This document shows positions 56,856-64,000 of a stretch of DNA of 64,000 nucleotides, in pieces. The translations under genes and the position numbers were made by a program. The DNA comes from Bacillus glycinifermentans (GTDB taxonomy: Bacteria; Bacillota; Bacilli; Bacillales; Bacillaceae), in assembly GCF_001042475.2 (NCBI RefSeq), contig NZ_LECW02000004.1, positions 124,001-188,000 on the forward strand, in the 5' to 3' direction. Under the pieces are notes generated by a model. It was not told the origin of the DNA. It was given only the letters and a program-made list of their open reading frames with translations, and made no database searches. The stretch's first letter is position 1; each line of letters starts with the position of its first letter.

Positions 56856-57194
56856 TTATACACGGAAATCATATTCAATCTCAATCATGTCATCCATCTT
56901 TAAAATGCGTATTTCATCCGTATGGCTTACGATGCGCAGCTCGCGTTTAAGAACGTCAACATAGTGGATGCGGCCGGCAAGCGTTTTGACCTCCCCCTGC
57001 CGGTAATAGGCAAATCGCAAAGGTGCGTTTTCCGCCATCGCTTCACAAATGATTTCATTGAATTCTTCATATTTTTGTTCGTCCAAAACCGGCTTTTTCA
57101 CTTTATCAAGACTATCATAATATTCTTTAAGCAATTCAACGTGTTCCGGTAACATCATAGACACCCATTTGATATTGCCTCTGTCTTTCAGCAT
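56856..57194 (-). CDS. yqjX: YolD-like protein YqjX
   Basis: 112 residues, YolD family (DRGNIKWVSMMLPEHVELLK start; GRIHYVDVLKRELRI). YolD-like genes commonly accompany Y-family polymerase genes and are LexA-controlled. Starts 15 bases after yqjW. Confidence 0.9.
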   Translation of the reverse strand: MLKDRGNIKWVSMMLPEHVELLKEYYDSLDKVKKPVLDEQKYEEFNEIICEAMAENAPLRFAYYRQGEVKTLAGRIHYVDVLKRELRIVSHTDEIRILKMDDMIEIEYDFRV

Positions 57195-57209
57195 ACATCA
57201 TTCTCCTTT

Positions 57210-58472
57210 CTATGCCTGATGTCCGCCGACAAGCTTTGACCGCAGGCGGGCGGTTCCGGCGCTTGTATAGGAAACGGCGCGCAGAAGCGCAGCTGAGCCG
57301 TACTGTTCCCTGATGCCGTCCATGACGTACCCGAGCGTCCGCTTTTTTTCCTGATCCGGACGAAAAAGATCGAGCTGGATGAGGTTGTCATCCTGAATAT
57401 TGGAAAGAGAAACGGAAATTTTCCGAACCGTTTTCCCTTCATAAAAGCGGTCAAACAATGCAAGGCATGTGTGATACAGGTCGAGCGTGACATTTGAAGG
57501 ACTTTCCATCGTTTTCGAACGGTAAAATCCCCCGCCGAACTCATCGCGGCTGTATTCAATCCCGAGGCTGACAGTCCTGCCCGCCTGCTGATGGTCACGG
57601 GCCCTTTTGGCGACCTCTTCACACATTTCAAGGATGACGCGCTTGACTTCATCCGGATCGGGATAGTCCCTGAGCAAAATCTGGCTTTTCCCATAGCTGA
57701 TCTGCCCGTTCATGATCGGTGATCCGATCGCTGAAAGATCGATGCCCCAAGCGTGATAGTAAAGCTGGTTTCCCATGATGCCAAATGCTTTCTCAAGCCG
57801 CTTGAGATCATACTGCGCCAGCTGGCCGACCGTAAAAATCCCCATGCGGTTCAGCCTCTTTTCCAGTCTTGAACCGATTCCCCACATTTTCCGGAGGGGG
57901 GATAAGGGCCAAAGCTTCGTTTTCACGTCGTAATAATCCCATGCGGCGATTCCGCCTTCCGTTTTCTTCGCTTCAAGGTCAAGGCAGAGCTTTGCCAGCA
58001 GCATATTCGGACCGATTCCGACGGTGCAGGGCAGGCCAAACTCCCTGTTCATGTCGTCTTGAATTTTTTCGGCAATCGTCTGCGCGTCCCCCCACATGCT
58101 TTCAACGCCGTCCACTTGAATAAAGCTTTCATCGACGCTGTAGGTATGGATGGCATCATGCGGCACATAGCGGCCAAACAGCCGGGTCAGCTCTGTTGAA
58201 ACACGGACAAATACCGCCATTTTTGGATTGACCAGCTGAATGCGCGGATCGTCCGGAAGTTGGAACAGCCTCGTCCCCGTTTGCACGCCGAACTCTTTTT
58301 TTAGAGCCGGGGAAGCGGCCAGAACGACGCTCCCCTGCCGCTCTGTGTTCCCGACCACCGCCAGAAAACAAGTCATCGGATCAAGCCCGAGCAAAACGGC
58401 GGCACAGCTCGCATAAAAACTCCGCATATCAACGCATAAAATCGACCGCGCCGGATATTGACTGTAATCCAT
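57210..58472 (-). CDS. yqjW: Y-family DNA polymerase YqjW (UvrX/DinB-like)
   Basis: 420 residues. Catalytic text: CVDMRSFYASCAAVLLGLDP and SVDESFIQVDGVESMWGD with the acidic pair, then the HhH of the thumb (MWGIGSRLEKRLNRMGI) and little-finger domain. Translesion synthesis after damage. GGGAGGATG leads the ATG. Two LexA boxes upstream at 58493-58506 and 58534-58547 predict SOS control. Confidence 0.93.
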   Translation of the reverse strand: MDYSQYPARSILCVDMRSFYASCAAVLLGLDPMTCFLAVVGNTERQGSVVLAASPALKKEFGVQTGTRLFQLPDDPRIQLVNPKMAVFVRVSTELTRLFGRYVPHDAIHTYSVDESFIQVDGVESMWGDAQTIAEKIQDDMNREFGLPCTVGIGPNMLLAKLCLDLEAKKTEGGIAAWDYYDVKTKLWPLSPLRKMWGIGSRLEKRLNRMGIFTVGQLAQYDLKRLEKAFGIMGNQLYYHAWGIDLSAIGSPIMNGQISYGKSQILLRDYPDPDEVKRVILEMCEEVAKRARDHQQAGRTVSLGIEYSRDEFGGGFYRSKTMESPSNVTLDLYHTCLALFDRFYEGKTVRKISVSLSNIQDDNLIQLDLFRPDQEKKRTLGYVMDGIREQYGSAALLRAVSYTSAGTARLRSKLVGGHQA

Positions 58473-58492
58473 ATCTGCATCCTCCCGAAAAA

Positions 58493-58506
58493 AGAACTAA
58501 CGTTCG
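58493..58506 (-). promoter_or_regulatory. LexA/DinR box 1 of yqjW
   Basis: CGAACGTTAGTTCT on the minus strand, one mismatch to CGAACNNNNGTTCG. Confidence 0.7.
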
Positions 58507-58533
58507 CATGTGTATTGTATGATTACTATACTG

Positions 58534-58547
58534 CGAATATACGTTCG
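58534..58547 (-). promoter_or_regulatory. LexA/DinR box 2 of yqjW
   Basis: CGAACGTATATTCG on the minus strand, one mismatch to CGAACNNNNGTTCG. Its centre is 41 bases from the first box, about four helical turns. Confidence 0.7.
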
Positions 58548-58562
58548 GTTCCAGGCGTAAAT

Positions 58563-59654
58563 TTATCCAAAGAAAATCCTGGCTGAAAGCAGCAAAAAAC
58601 ACCTTCTTTGGAAAGAAGGCGTTTTGCATGCTTCCATCGCAAGTCCCTGGAAAATAGGGTGATGGATTGAAACGATAGCATCTTGCTTTATAAAATCAAC
58701 TTGGAACTGAGCATAACGTATAGCCTGCGAGTGCAGCAGCAAGTGTCTGAAGCCCGCGGTGATAACCATAAGCCGGCGGCCTGGCAACAGTGCATGAGCC
58801 GGAGACCGAACCAGCTTCCTTTCAACATCTTTATTTTTCTTCTCTAAAAACGCCATAACAGCTTTTGTCATGTCCTGCGCTTCTTGTGGTGCATCCGGAG
58901 AACCGAACATCTTATTTAAACCGCTGTGGGACAGATTCTTGACTTGATAAACAAAATCAGATCCCTTCGCTTTGTTTGAGGCTGCTGCAAATTGATAAAG
59001 AGAAGGATCTGCCCAGCGCGTGACCAAATAAGCCGGCGGCAGGTTTTGATTGTTCATGTAGGTGAGCGGTGAAGCCTCTGTCCACACCTTTTCGTCAGGG
59101 CCAAACACCTTTTTGTAAGACGGGATCGCTTCGATAAATTGCTTGAGATTCAGAGGTCCGTCTAATATAACAATCGAATTGAGCGATGCGGATTTTAGAC
59201 CAACGCTGTTTAAATATTTTGCATCTGCGGCAATTAAGCCCGCCAAGTGCCCTCCTGCCGAATGCCCCATTATATTGATTTTCGATTGATCCATTTGATA
59301 CTCGTCTGCATGATCCTCAACCCATTTCACCGCCTTGGCAACATCATAGGCCATATCATCATACTGAACATCAGGATGAAGCCGATAGTTTACAGACACG
59401 AAAACATAGCCTTTTTCTGTGAAAAATGCCGGCTTTGAAGCAGCATTGCTCTTGTCTCCGCCCGTCCATCCTCCCCCATGTATATAGATGAGAACGGGAT
59501 GTTTTTCTTTCTTGGCCGTCTTCGGTGTATAAATATCCAGTGTTTGCTGTTCTGCTTTTGCATAATGAATATTCTTTGTATTCCCGTTTGCAATACATGC
59601 GAATAAGCCCATACAAAGCGTGACTAATACTGTCCATTTAATAATTCGTCTCAA
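58563..59654 (-). CDS. Secreted alpha/beta hydrolase (esterase) with odd C-terminal extension
   Basis: 363 residues from a TTG start with AAAGGTG ahead. A lipoprotein-like signal (VLVTLCMGLFACIANG, Cys at about 19). Esterase motifs: YIHGGGWTGGDKS (oxyanion) and nucleophile MGHSAGGHLAG, then Asp near TRWADPSLYQF and His in KNLSHSGLN. The fold should end near residue 275 (MTKAVMAFLEKK). The final 88 residues (KLVRSPAHALLPGRRL...) match nothing and run through a hairpin at 58599-58625, which suggests loss of the original stop. Own promoter at 59747-59774. Confidence 0.85.
   Translation of the reverse strand: MRRIIKWTVLVTLCMGLFACIANGNTKNIHYAKAEQQTLDIYTPKTAKKEKHPVLIYIHGGGWTGGDKSNAASKPAFFTEKGYVFVSVNYRLHPDVQYDDMAYDVAKAVKWVEDHADEYQMDQSKINIMGHSAGGHLAGLIAADAKYLNSVGLKSASLNSIVILDGPLNLKQFIEAIPSYKKVFGPDEKVWTEASPLTYMNNQNLPPAYLVTRWADPSLYQFAAASNKAKGSDFVYQVKNLSHSGLNKMFGSPDAPQEAQDMTKAVMAFLEKKNKDVERKLVRSPAHALLPGRRLMVITAGFRHLLLHSQAIRYAQFQVDFIKQDAIVSIHHPIFQGLAMEACKTPSFQRRCFLLLSARIFFG
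58599..58625 (-). terminator. Terminator-like hairpin inside the esterase extension
   Basis: CGCCTTCTTT/AAAGAAGGTG stem followed by a TTTTT on the minus strand, within the last codons of the open frame. Confidence 0.55.
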
Positions 59655-59746
59655 AACTAAAACACCTTTCTTCTTTAGAGCCTGCGGTCGGCAAAATACG
59701 GACCATGTCCAAGATTAACGCGCGGTTAGAAAGCTCCTGACATTCT

Positions 59747-59774
59747 ATTATAAAAGATGGGTTAGCAACTCCAA
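59747..59774 (-). promoter_or_regulatory. Sigma-A-like promoter of the esterase gene
   Basis: TTGGAG (59769-59774) and TATAAT (59747-59752) with a 16-base spacer, about 90 bases upstream of the start. Confidence 0.55.
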
Positions 59775-59811
59775 TTGGCTTTAGAGAAAGCATGTTTAAG
59801 TGCTTTCTTCA

Positions 59812-59906
59812 TAAAAAACAAATAGACCATCCCTTAAGATCGGGGAATGGTCTTGCAGGCCGGAACGTTACCGTATTCCGGCTCTCTTTCATTTTTGTGG
59901 CTGTAT
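59812..59906 (-). ncRNA. Candidate small RNA of about 95 nt
   Basis: A self-contained unit on the minus strand: promoter (TTGTGT, 17 bases, TATAAT at 59913-59941), then GCCGGAA/TTCCGGC hairpin (59859-59865, 59876-59882), a linker, and an intrinsic terminator of about ten pairs (AGACCATTCC with GGGATGGTCT) followed by ATTTGTTTTTT. The only open frame inside runs through the terminator and has no binding site. The next gene, the esterase, has a separate promoter. It resembles no family I can name; a transcription attenuator leader is the alternative. Confidence 0.55.
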
Positions 59907-59912
59907 TTACTC

Positions 59913-59941
59913 ATTATACTATACGAAGAAAAAGAACACAA
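59913..59941 (-). promoter_or_regulatory. Sigma-A promoter of the candidate sRNA
   Basis: TTGTGT (59936-59941) and perfect TATAAT (59913-59918), spacer exactly 17 bases. Confidence 0.65.
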
Positions 59942-60041
59942 TTTATAACAATGCTTAAATCTTCGATACGAAAACTCCCTTGAGCACGGCGTTTTTTCTT
60001 AGTAAGATAAAAGAAAACCGCTCCTAAAAGGAGAAGACAAA

Positions 60042-60251
60042 ATGGATGAGAAACTGATTGAAAAAATGCTGGGACAGGCGCTGCGGCAATACGGCCGAAA
60101 TGTTGCGATCGATCCCTTGAGCCCCCACGAAAAGGAGATCCTGAAGCTCGCTTTGAAAGAAAGGCGGATCGAGGAGCCGGACGAGGGGCTGCATGCCCAT
60201 ATTGAAGATGTCATCTATGATTATGTTACAAACCAAGGCATGTTTTCATAA
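60042..60251 (+). CDS. yqzH: YqzH family protein
   Basis: 69 residues: MDEKLIEKMLGQALRQYGRN, then EKEILKLALKERRIEEPDEG and IEDVIYDYVTNQGMF. Helical and soluble. AAAAGGAGAAG leads the ATG. In B. subtilis yqzH lies in the same stretch. Function unknown. Confidence 0.85.
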   Translation: MDEKLIEKMLGQALRQYGRNVAIDPLSPHEKEILKLALKERRIEEPDEGLHAHIEDVIYDYVTNQGMFS

Positions 60252-60255
60252 ACTT

Positions 60256-60294
60256 GACGGGGCTTCCTTTCTGGCAGGGAAGCTTTTTTCATTT
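60256..60294 (+). terminator. Intrinsic terminator of yqzH
   Basis: GGCTTCC/GGGAAGC stem followed by six T on the plus strand. Confidence 0.65.
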
Positions 60295-60382
60295 CTCCTT
60301 ATCTCCTGAATATCCTCTATTCATTACCGTTTGTTTCATGTATGATATACAATAAAACGATTGCAAGTGTGGGGAGTTCATC

Positions 60383-61615
60383 ATGAAACCAAAATGGAAA
60401 GAGATCCACCCGCTCAGCTGGACCATCATTGCCGGAACGATTTTCGGGCGTATGGGAACCGCGATGAGCATTCCTTTTTTAGCAATTTATTTAACGCAGG
60501 TGAAGGGCGCTTCCGCCGGTTTTGCAGGAGCCGTTATTGCGGCAAGCTCCCTCGTCGGGATTGCCGCAAGCTTTTATGGAGGATATGTATCAGACCGGTT
60601 TGGCCGGAAAACGATCATGCTTTTGTCGATTTTCGGCTGGACGCTTGTGTTCGTGGGCTTTGCGCTCGCTGACAACGTCTGGACTTTCTTTTTGATGAAT
60701 GCCTTAAACGGATTGTGCCGCGCTCTCTTTAAGCCGACTTCAAGAGCGCTCCTCTCAGACGTATCCAAGCCTGACACCCGCCTCTTCGTCTTCAACCTCA
60801 GATATACAGCCATCAACCTCGGCGTGGTGTTCGGACCGCTTTTAGGACTGTATCTCGGCTCTTCAAAAACGACGATGCCGTTTTTGATTGCGGGTTTGAT
60901 TTATTTCGTCTATGCGGCGGTTTTGGCCGTTCAGTTTAAAAAACACACCGTTCCGGTGATTGAGACGAATAAGCGGATCAAGATGCAGGAGGCCTTTCAG
61001 GTGACAAAAACGGACCGGGTGTTTTCGTTGACGCTGATCGGCTCGATTCTTTGTTTGTTCGGCTACTCCCATTTCACATCGACGCTTGCGCAGTACATGT
61101 CGGCAAGCCCATTTATTGAAGGCGGAACTGAGATATTCGGGATGATGCTGACGCTGAACGCCGTAGCCGTGCTTGTAACGCAGTATCCGCTCGTTCATAT
61201 CGCAAAACGGTTTTCCCCCATTTTGTCATTGATGACAGGGAACGTGCTGATCACAGCAAGCCTCTTCAGCCTCTCGTTTTTCCATGATGTTTTGTCAATC
61301 GTCTTCATTGTTGTATTGTTCACAATAGGAGAAGTGCTGCTGTTTTCAATGCTGGATGTATTGGTCGATCAAATCGCGCCTCCGGAACTAAAAGGGACTT
61401 ACTTCGGAGCAATGGGCTTTACCCAGCTCGGAAGCGTTATCGGGCCGTGGGCGGGCGGAATGCTGCTGGATGTGTTCGGGGCAGAAAAGCCTTTTTTCAC
61501 CTTTTCCATCCTGTCGGTTGTGACCCTTTTCGGAATCCCTTTCCTCGCTGCAGCCTTCCGAAACGTCAAAAACGCAAAGTACGGAAGGCCTGCCGGAAAA
61601 ACGTTGCATCACTAA
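60383..61615 (+). CDS. yqjV: MFS transporter YqjV
   Basis: 410 residues, 12 helices; DHA1-type motif A at GGYVSDRFGRKTIM. Central loop near residues 190-205. A tetracycline/drug-exporter-like gene by build; substrate unknown. Same place as B. subtilis yqjV. Confidence 0.88.
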   Translation: MKPKWKEIHPLSWTIIAGTIFGRMGTAMSIPFLAIYLTQVKGASAGFAGAVIAASSLVGIAASFYGGYVSDRFGRKTIMLLSIFGWTLVFVGFALADNVWTFFLMNALNGLCRALFKPTSRALLSDVSKPDTRLFVFNLRYTAINLGVVFGPLLGLYLGSSKTTMPFLIAGLIYFVYAAVLAVQFKKHTVPVIETNKRIKMQEAFQVTKTDRVFSLTLIGSILCLFGYSHFTSTLAQYMSASPFIEGGTEIFGMMLTLNAVAVLVTQYPLVHIAKRFSPILSLMTGNVLITASLFSLSFFHDVLSIVFIVVLFTIGEVLLFSMLDVLVDQIAPPELKGTYFGAMGFTQLGSVIGPWAGGMLLDVFGAEKPFFTFSILSVVTLFGIPFLAAAFRNVKNAKYGRPAGKTLHH

Positions 61616-61638
61616 AGGAGGCTTTAAGACCTGCCGTG

Positions 61639-62025
61639 TTAGCAAGGCGCCACAAGCTCGACTTTGATGCGGTCCGGATCTTCCGTATACAGCGCATAAT
61701 GTCCGCTGCCGCCGGCAAACGGATGTCTGTCTTCATAGAGCAGCTGATAGCCCCGTCGGGTCAGCTGCTCTGTTATTTCATCGACCTGCTCCCTTGAGGC
61801 CGCTTGAAAGGCAAGATGGTTTAATCCGACCCGGCGTCTGTGGTAGCCCGCCTTTAAAAACTCTCCTTGAGCTTGAACGAATACGATGTAAGCGCCGTTT
61901 GCTTTCCAGCTGATCCCCCCTTCCCACCGCTGATAGACCTCATATCCGAGTTCTTCTAGAAACCATCCCCAAAAATGCTTGGATCTTTCTAAATCTGATA
62001 CATACAGCTCAATATGGTGAATCAT
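61639..62025 (-). CDS. yqjT: VOC/glyoxalase family protein YqjT
   Basis: 128 residues, single vicinal-oxygen-chelate domain: MIHHIELYVSDLERSKHFWG start (metal His), NHLAFQA and HYALYTEDPDRIKVELVA (Glu ligand). Substrate unknown. Confidence 0.88.
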   Translation of the reverse strand: MIHHIELYVSDLERSKHFWGWFLEELGYEVYQRWEGGISWKANGAYIVFVQAQGEFLKAGYHRRRVGLNHLAFQAASREQVDEITEQLTRRGYQLLYEDRHPFAGGSGHYALYTEDPDRIKVELVAPC

Positions 62026-62054
62026 CGGTTTTCCCCCGCTTTCTCTTTAGACGC

Positions 62055-63023
62055 TTATACCCGTCTGACTAAAACCTTTTCGACTTTGTGACCTTCCCCT
62101 TTTTTCAAAATTAAGTCCGAGCGGAATTTCGTAGGCAAAATGTTTTCATACAGGTTCGGGCGGTTAACGGTCTCCCAAATCGATTTCGCCATGTAATCGG
62201 CTTCTGTATCCGAAAGGTCTTTATATTTATGGAAATACGACGTCGGGTCTTGAAACGCCGTCTCCCTGAGCATGCGGAACCGCTCAAGATACCATTTGAT
62301 AATGAGGTCTTCCTCGGCATCGACATAAATCGAAAAATCAAAAAAATCGGATACGAATACGCGCGGTTTTGTTCTGTCGTCTTCAATCGTCGGCGTTTGC
62401 AGCACGTTCACCCCTTCAATGATGACAACATCGGCCTGCTCGACCGTTTCAAAAACGCCTTCCATCCTGTCGTACGTTAAATGGGAATAGACCGGTGCTT
62501 TGACGGTTTCCTTTCCCGATTTTAAATCGTTTAAAAACTCGAGCAGCGCCTTGACATCATAGCTTTCAGGAAAGCCTTTCCTTGACATGATGTTCTTTTC
62601 GATCAGAACCGCATTCGGATACAGAAAACCGTCCGTTGTGATCAAGCTGACTTTCAGCCGTTCCTGTAAACGGGACAGCACCGTCTGAATAATCCGTGCC
62701 GTCGTGCTTTTTCCGACGGCCACGCTTCCGGCAATCCCGATGATAAACGGAATTTTAGCTGCGTGGGGATGATTCAAAAACCCGTTCACCCGAATATTCC
62801 GCTCATATTGGGAATTCCGGTGCAAGTAGAGCAGCCGTGCCAGCGGAACGTAAATCGTTTCGACTTCTTCCAAAGACAGATAGTCGTTCAAACCTTCAAG
62901 TTCTTTCGCTTCCTCTTCCGTCATCTCGACTGTCATATGTCCGCCCAGATTCGCCCAGGCGCCGCGGGTATGACTCGTATATAGCGTTTGTAAATTCAAA
63001 TCTTGATTCGCCACATTTCTCAC
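62055..63023 (-). CDS. coaA: Pantothenate kinase type I (CoaA)
   Basis: 322 residues; ATP-dependent phosphorylation of pantothenate, first step to coenzyme A. P-loop GIAGSVAVGKSTTARI (about residues 96-111), TTDGFLYPN, RKGFPESYD and YVDAEEDLI are family motifs. B. subtilis YqjS/CoaA is of similar length. Confidence 0.95.
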   Translation of the reverse strand: MRNVANQDLNLQTLYTSHTRGAWANLGGHMTVEMTEEEAKELEGLNDYLSLEEVETIYVPLARLLYLHRNSQYERNIRVNGFLNHPHAAKIPFIIGIAGSVAVGKSTTARIIQTVLSRLQERLKVSLITTDGFLYPNAVLIEKNIMSRKGFPESYDVKALLEFLNDLKSGKETVKAPVYSHLTYDRMEGVFETVEQADVVIIEGVNVLQTPTIEDDRTKPRVFVSDFFDFSIYVDAEEDLIIKWYLERFRMLRETAFQDPTSYFHKYKDLSDTEADYMAKSIWETVNRPNLYENILPTKFRSDLILKKGEGHKVEKVLVRRV

Positions 63024-63189
63024 CTGTCCCTCATATTCATACGCTGTTTAATTGAACATCTTATGACATCTGTTCTAAGCCGTCTTACTATTATATAGAA
63101 TTTTCCGAATTTTTACGAGGGATCAAGATTTTTTCAAACCCGAAAAAAGCCGCCCAAGCTGAGACGGCTGCCAGTGATTTCTTTTTCGA

Positions 63190-64000
63190 TCATACAACAT
63201 ATTTGCTTTGCCTGTGTGCCGCATAATAGGCGACAACCGAAAACACGCCGGAAAACACGAGCAGAATCAACATGATCGGAATGAATTCCACTGTCTCGGG
63301 CGTAAACAGTTTAAAACTGCCGTTGAAATCGAACACCGCATGCCCCAGATTGGCAAGCAGGTTTTTCAAATCAAATTTGCCCAGAACGGGAACGAGCAGG
63401 GCGTAAATGATATAAAGCAAAGCCGGCGTAATAAAGCTTCTGAATAATATCCCCAAATAAAATCCGATCGTTGCAAAAATAAAGCTTACTGCCAAAACGA
63501 CGAACCATTGACTCAACATATTGCTCTTAGAAGGAACCGAAACCGCGAACTGATCGACCGGTATCGTTCTTGCCGCCAATGCATAAAAGAAGAGACCGGC
63601 CAAATAAGCCAAACATAAAACGGCCGCTGTTGTGACAAGCATAACGATGTAGACCGAACATTGCTTGGCGAGAAGAACCATCTTCCAGTCATATCTTGCC
63701 GCCTTCACCTTCACCGTCCGGAATCTGTTGTCATACGTCGAAATATAAATGGCGTAAAGGGTGAACGCCAAAGGTAAGGCAATAAAGCCCATCCATTCCA
63801 TAGCCGCAACGACCGATTGTTTCGGCTGTATAAGATGAAGGGACAGGATGAGCTGCTCATAATCGTACCTTAAAATATTTTCGACGATCTCCCCGTCCCC
63901 ATCCTCGCTCTTTAATGTCCCTTCCGTTACGTTAACGGGTGAATCCAACGCTTTTTTCACTTCAATTCCGAGTTCCCGGTATTCCGATTCCGTCTTCAAA
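63190..64000 (-). CDS. ABC-2-type membrane protein, truncated at the window edge
   Basis: At least 269 residues; the window ends inside the gene and the TTG at 63999 need not be the start. Six helices: one near residue 70-90, then 110-140, 165-190, 195-215 and 240-260. The N-terminal soluble piece (LGIEVKKALDSPVNV) and YDWKMVLLAKQCSVYIVMLV are like ABC-2 permeases of bacteriocin immunity or antibiotic export type. The ATPase would be expected beyond the window. Confidence 0.65.
   Translation of the reverse strand, partial: LKTESEYRELGIEVKKALDSPVNVTEGTLKSEDGDGEIVENILRYDYEQLILSLHLIQPKQSVVAAMEWMGFIALPLAFTLYAIYISTYDNRFRTVKVKAARYDWKMVLLAKQCSVYIVMLVTTAAVLCLAYLAGLFFYALAARTIPVDQFAVSVPSKSNMLSQWFVVLAVSFIFATIGFYLGILFRSFITPALLYIIYALLVPVLGKFDLKNLLANLGHAVFDFNGSFKLFTPETVEFIPIMLILLVFSGVFSVVAYYAAHRQSKYVV

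Noticed and set aside
59836-59888. 27-codon ORF inside the candidate sRNA
   Set aside because: No binding site and it reads through the terminator hairpin.

Overview
The window is chromosomal DNA of a Bacillus, most likely a member of the B. licheniformis group. Most gene blocks follow the order known from B. subtilis 168 (res, rluB, spm-dacB, scp, rib, ppiB-ypuA, lysA, spoVA, spoIIA, dacF, pupG-drm, xerD, fur, spoIIM; then nudF, mciZ, yqkF, yqkE-yqkA, yqjY-yqjX-yqjW, yqzH, yqjV, yqjT, coaA). The proteins are close to, but clearly diverged from, the 168 versions. A poly-gamma-glutamate hydrolase-like gene and a penicillinase similar to, but not the same as, the B. licheniformis 749/C enzyme point the same way. 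No rRNA, tRNA, CRISPR array or intact insertion sequence was seen.

Region 1-13.9 kb (mostly minus strand): resABC (cytochrome c maturation), rluB, the spore operon dacB-spmA-spmB, ypuI, the condensin partners scpA-scpB, ypuF, and the riboflavin operon ribD-ribE-ribAB-ribH-ribT behind a complete FMN riboswitch with its own promoter and terminator. Region 13.9-21.8 kb is more variable: a membrane-anchored small protein, Hsp20, a Rap phosphatase regulator overlapping a phr gene whose precursor holds four copies of the signal peptide, ppiB, ypuA, a PGA hydrolase-like gene, a broken PepSY gene and lysA.

Region 22-36.6 kb is a sporulation core on the minus strand: spoVAA-AF, the spoIIAA-spoIIAB-sigF cascade, dacF with a recognisable sigma-F promoter, pupG-drm, xerD, yqzK, fur (with a PerR-box-like site) and spoIIM, then an orphan PTS IIB-IIC pair behind a near-perfect cre site. 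Region 37-43 kb holds two acetyltransferases, a TylF-type methyltransferase, an EndoQ-type nuclease, nudF, the 40-residue FtsZ inhibitor gene mciZ, an autoregulated-looking TetR-DoxX pair and yqkF.

A roughly 6 kb block (43.0-49.1 kb) splits yqkF from yqkE. It carries a MocR regulator, an MFS exporter, a secreted beta-helix protein, an alpha-CTD-like small protein and several gene remnants. The final part has yqkE-yqkA, a frameshifted yqjZ, yqjY, a class A beta-lactamase flanked by a duplicated scrap of yqjY, a lipase, a FusB-type protein, the SOS polymerase operon yqjW-yqjX with two LexA boxes and a new 29-codon ORF, an esterase, a candidate small RNA, yqzH, an MFS gene, a VOC protein, coaA and a truncated ABC-2 type membrane protein.

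The observations most worth follow-up are the four-copy Phr precursor, the candidate sRNA near 59.86 kb, the duplicated yqjY scrap around the beta-lactamase gene, and the 29-codon ORF in the polymerase operon.
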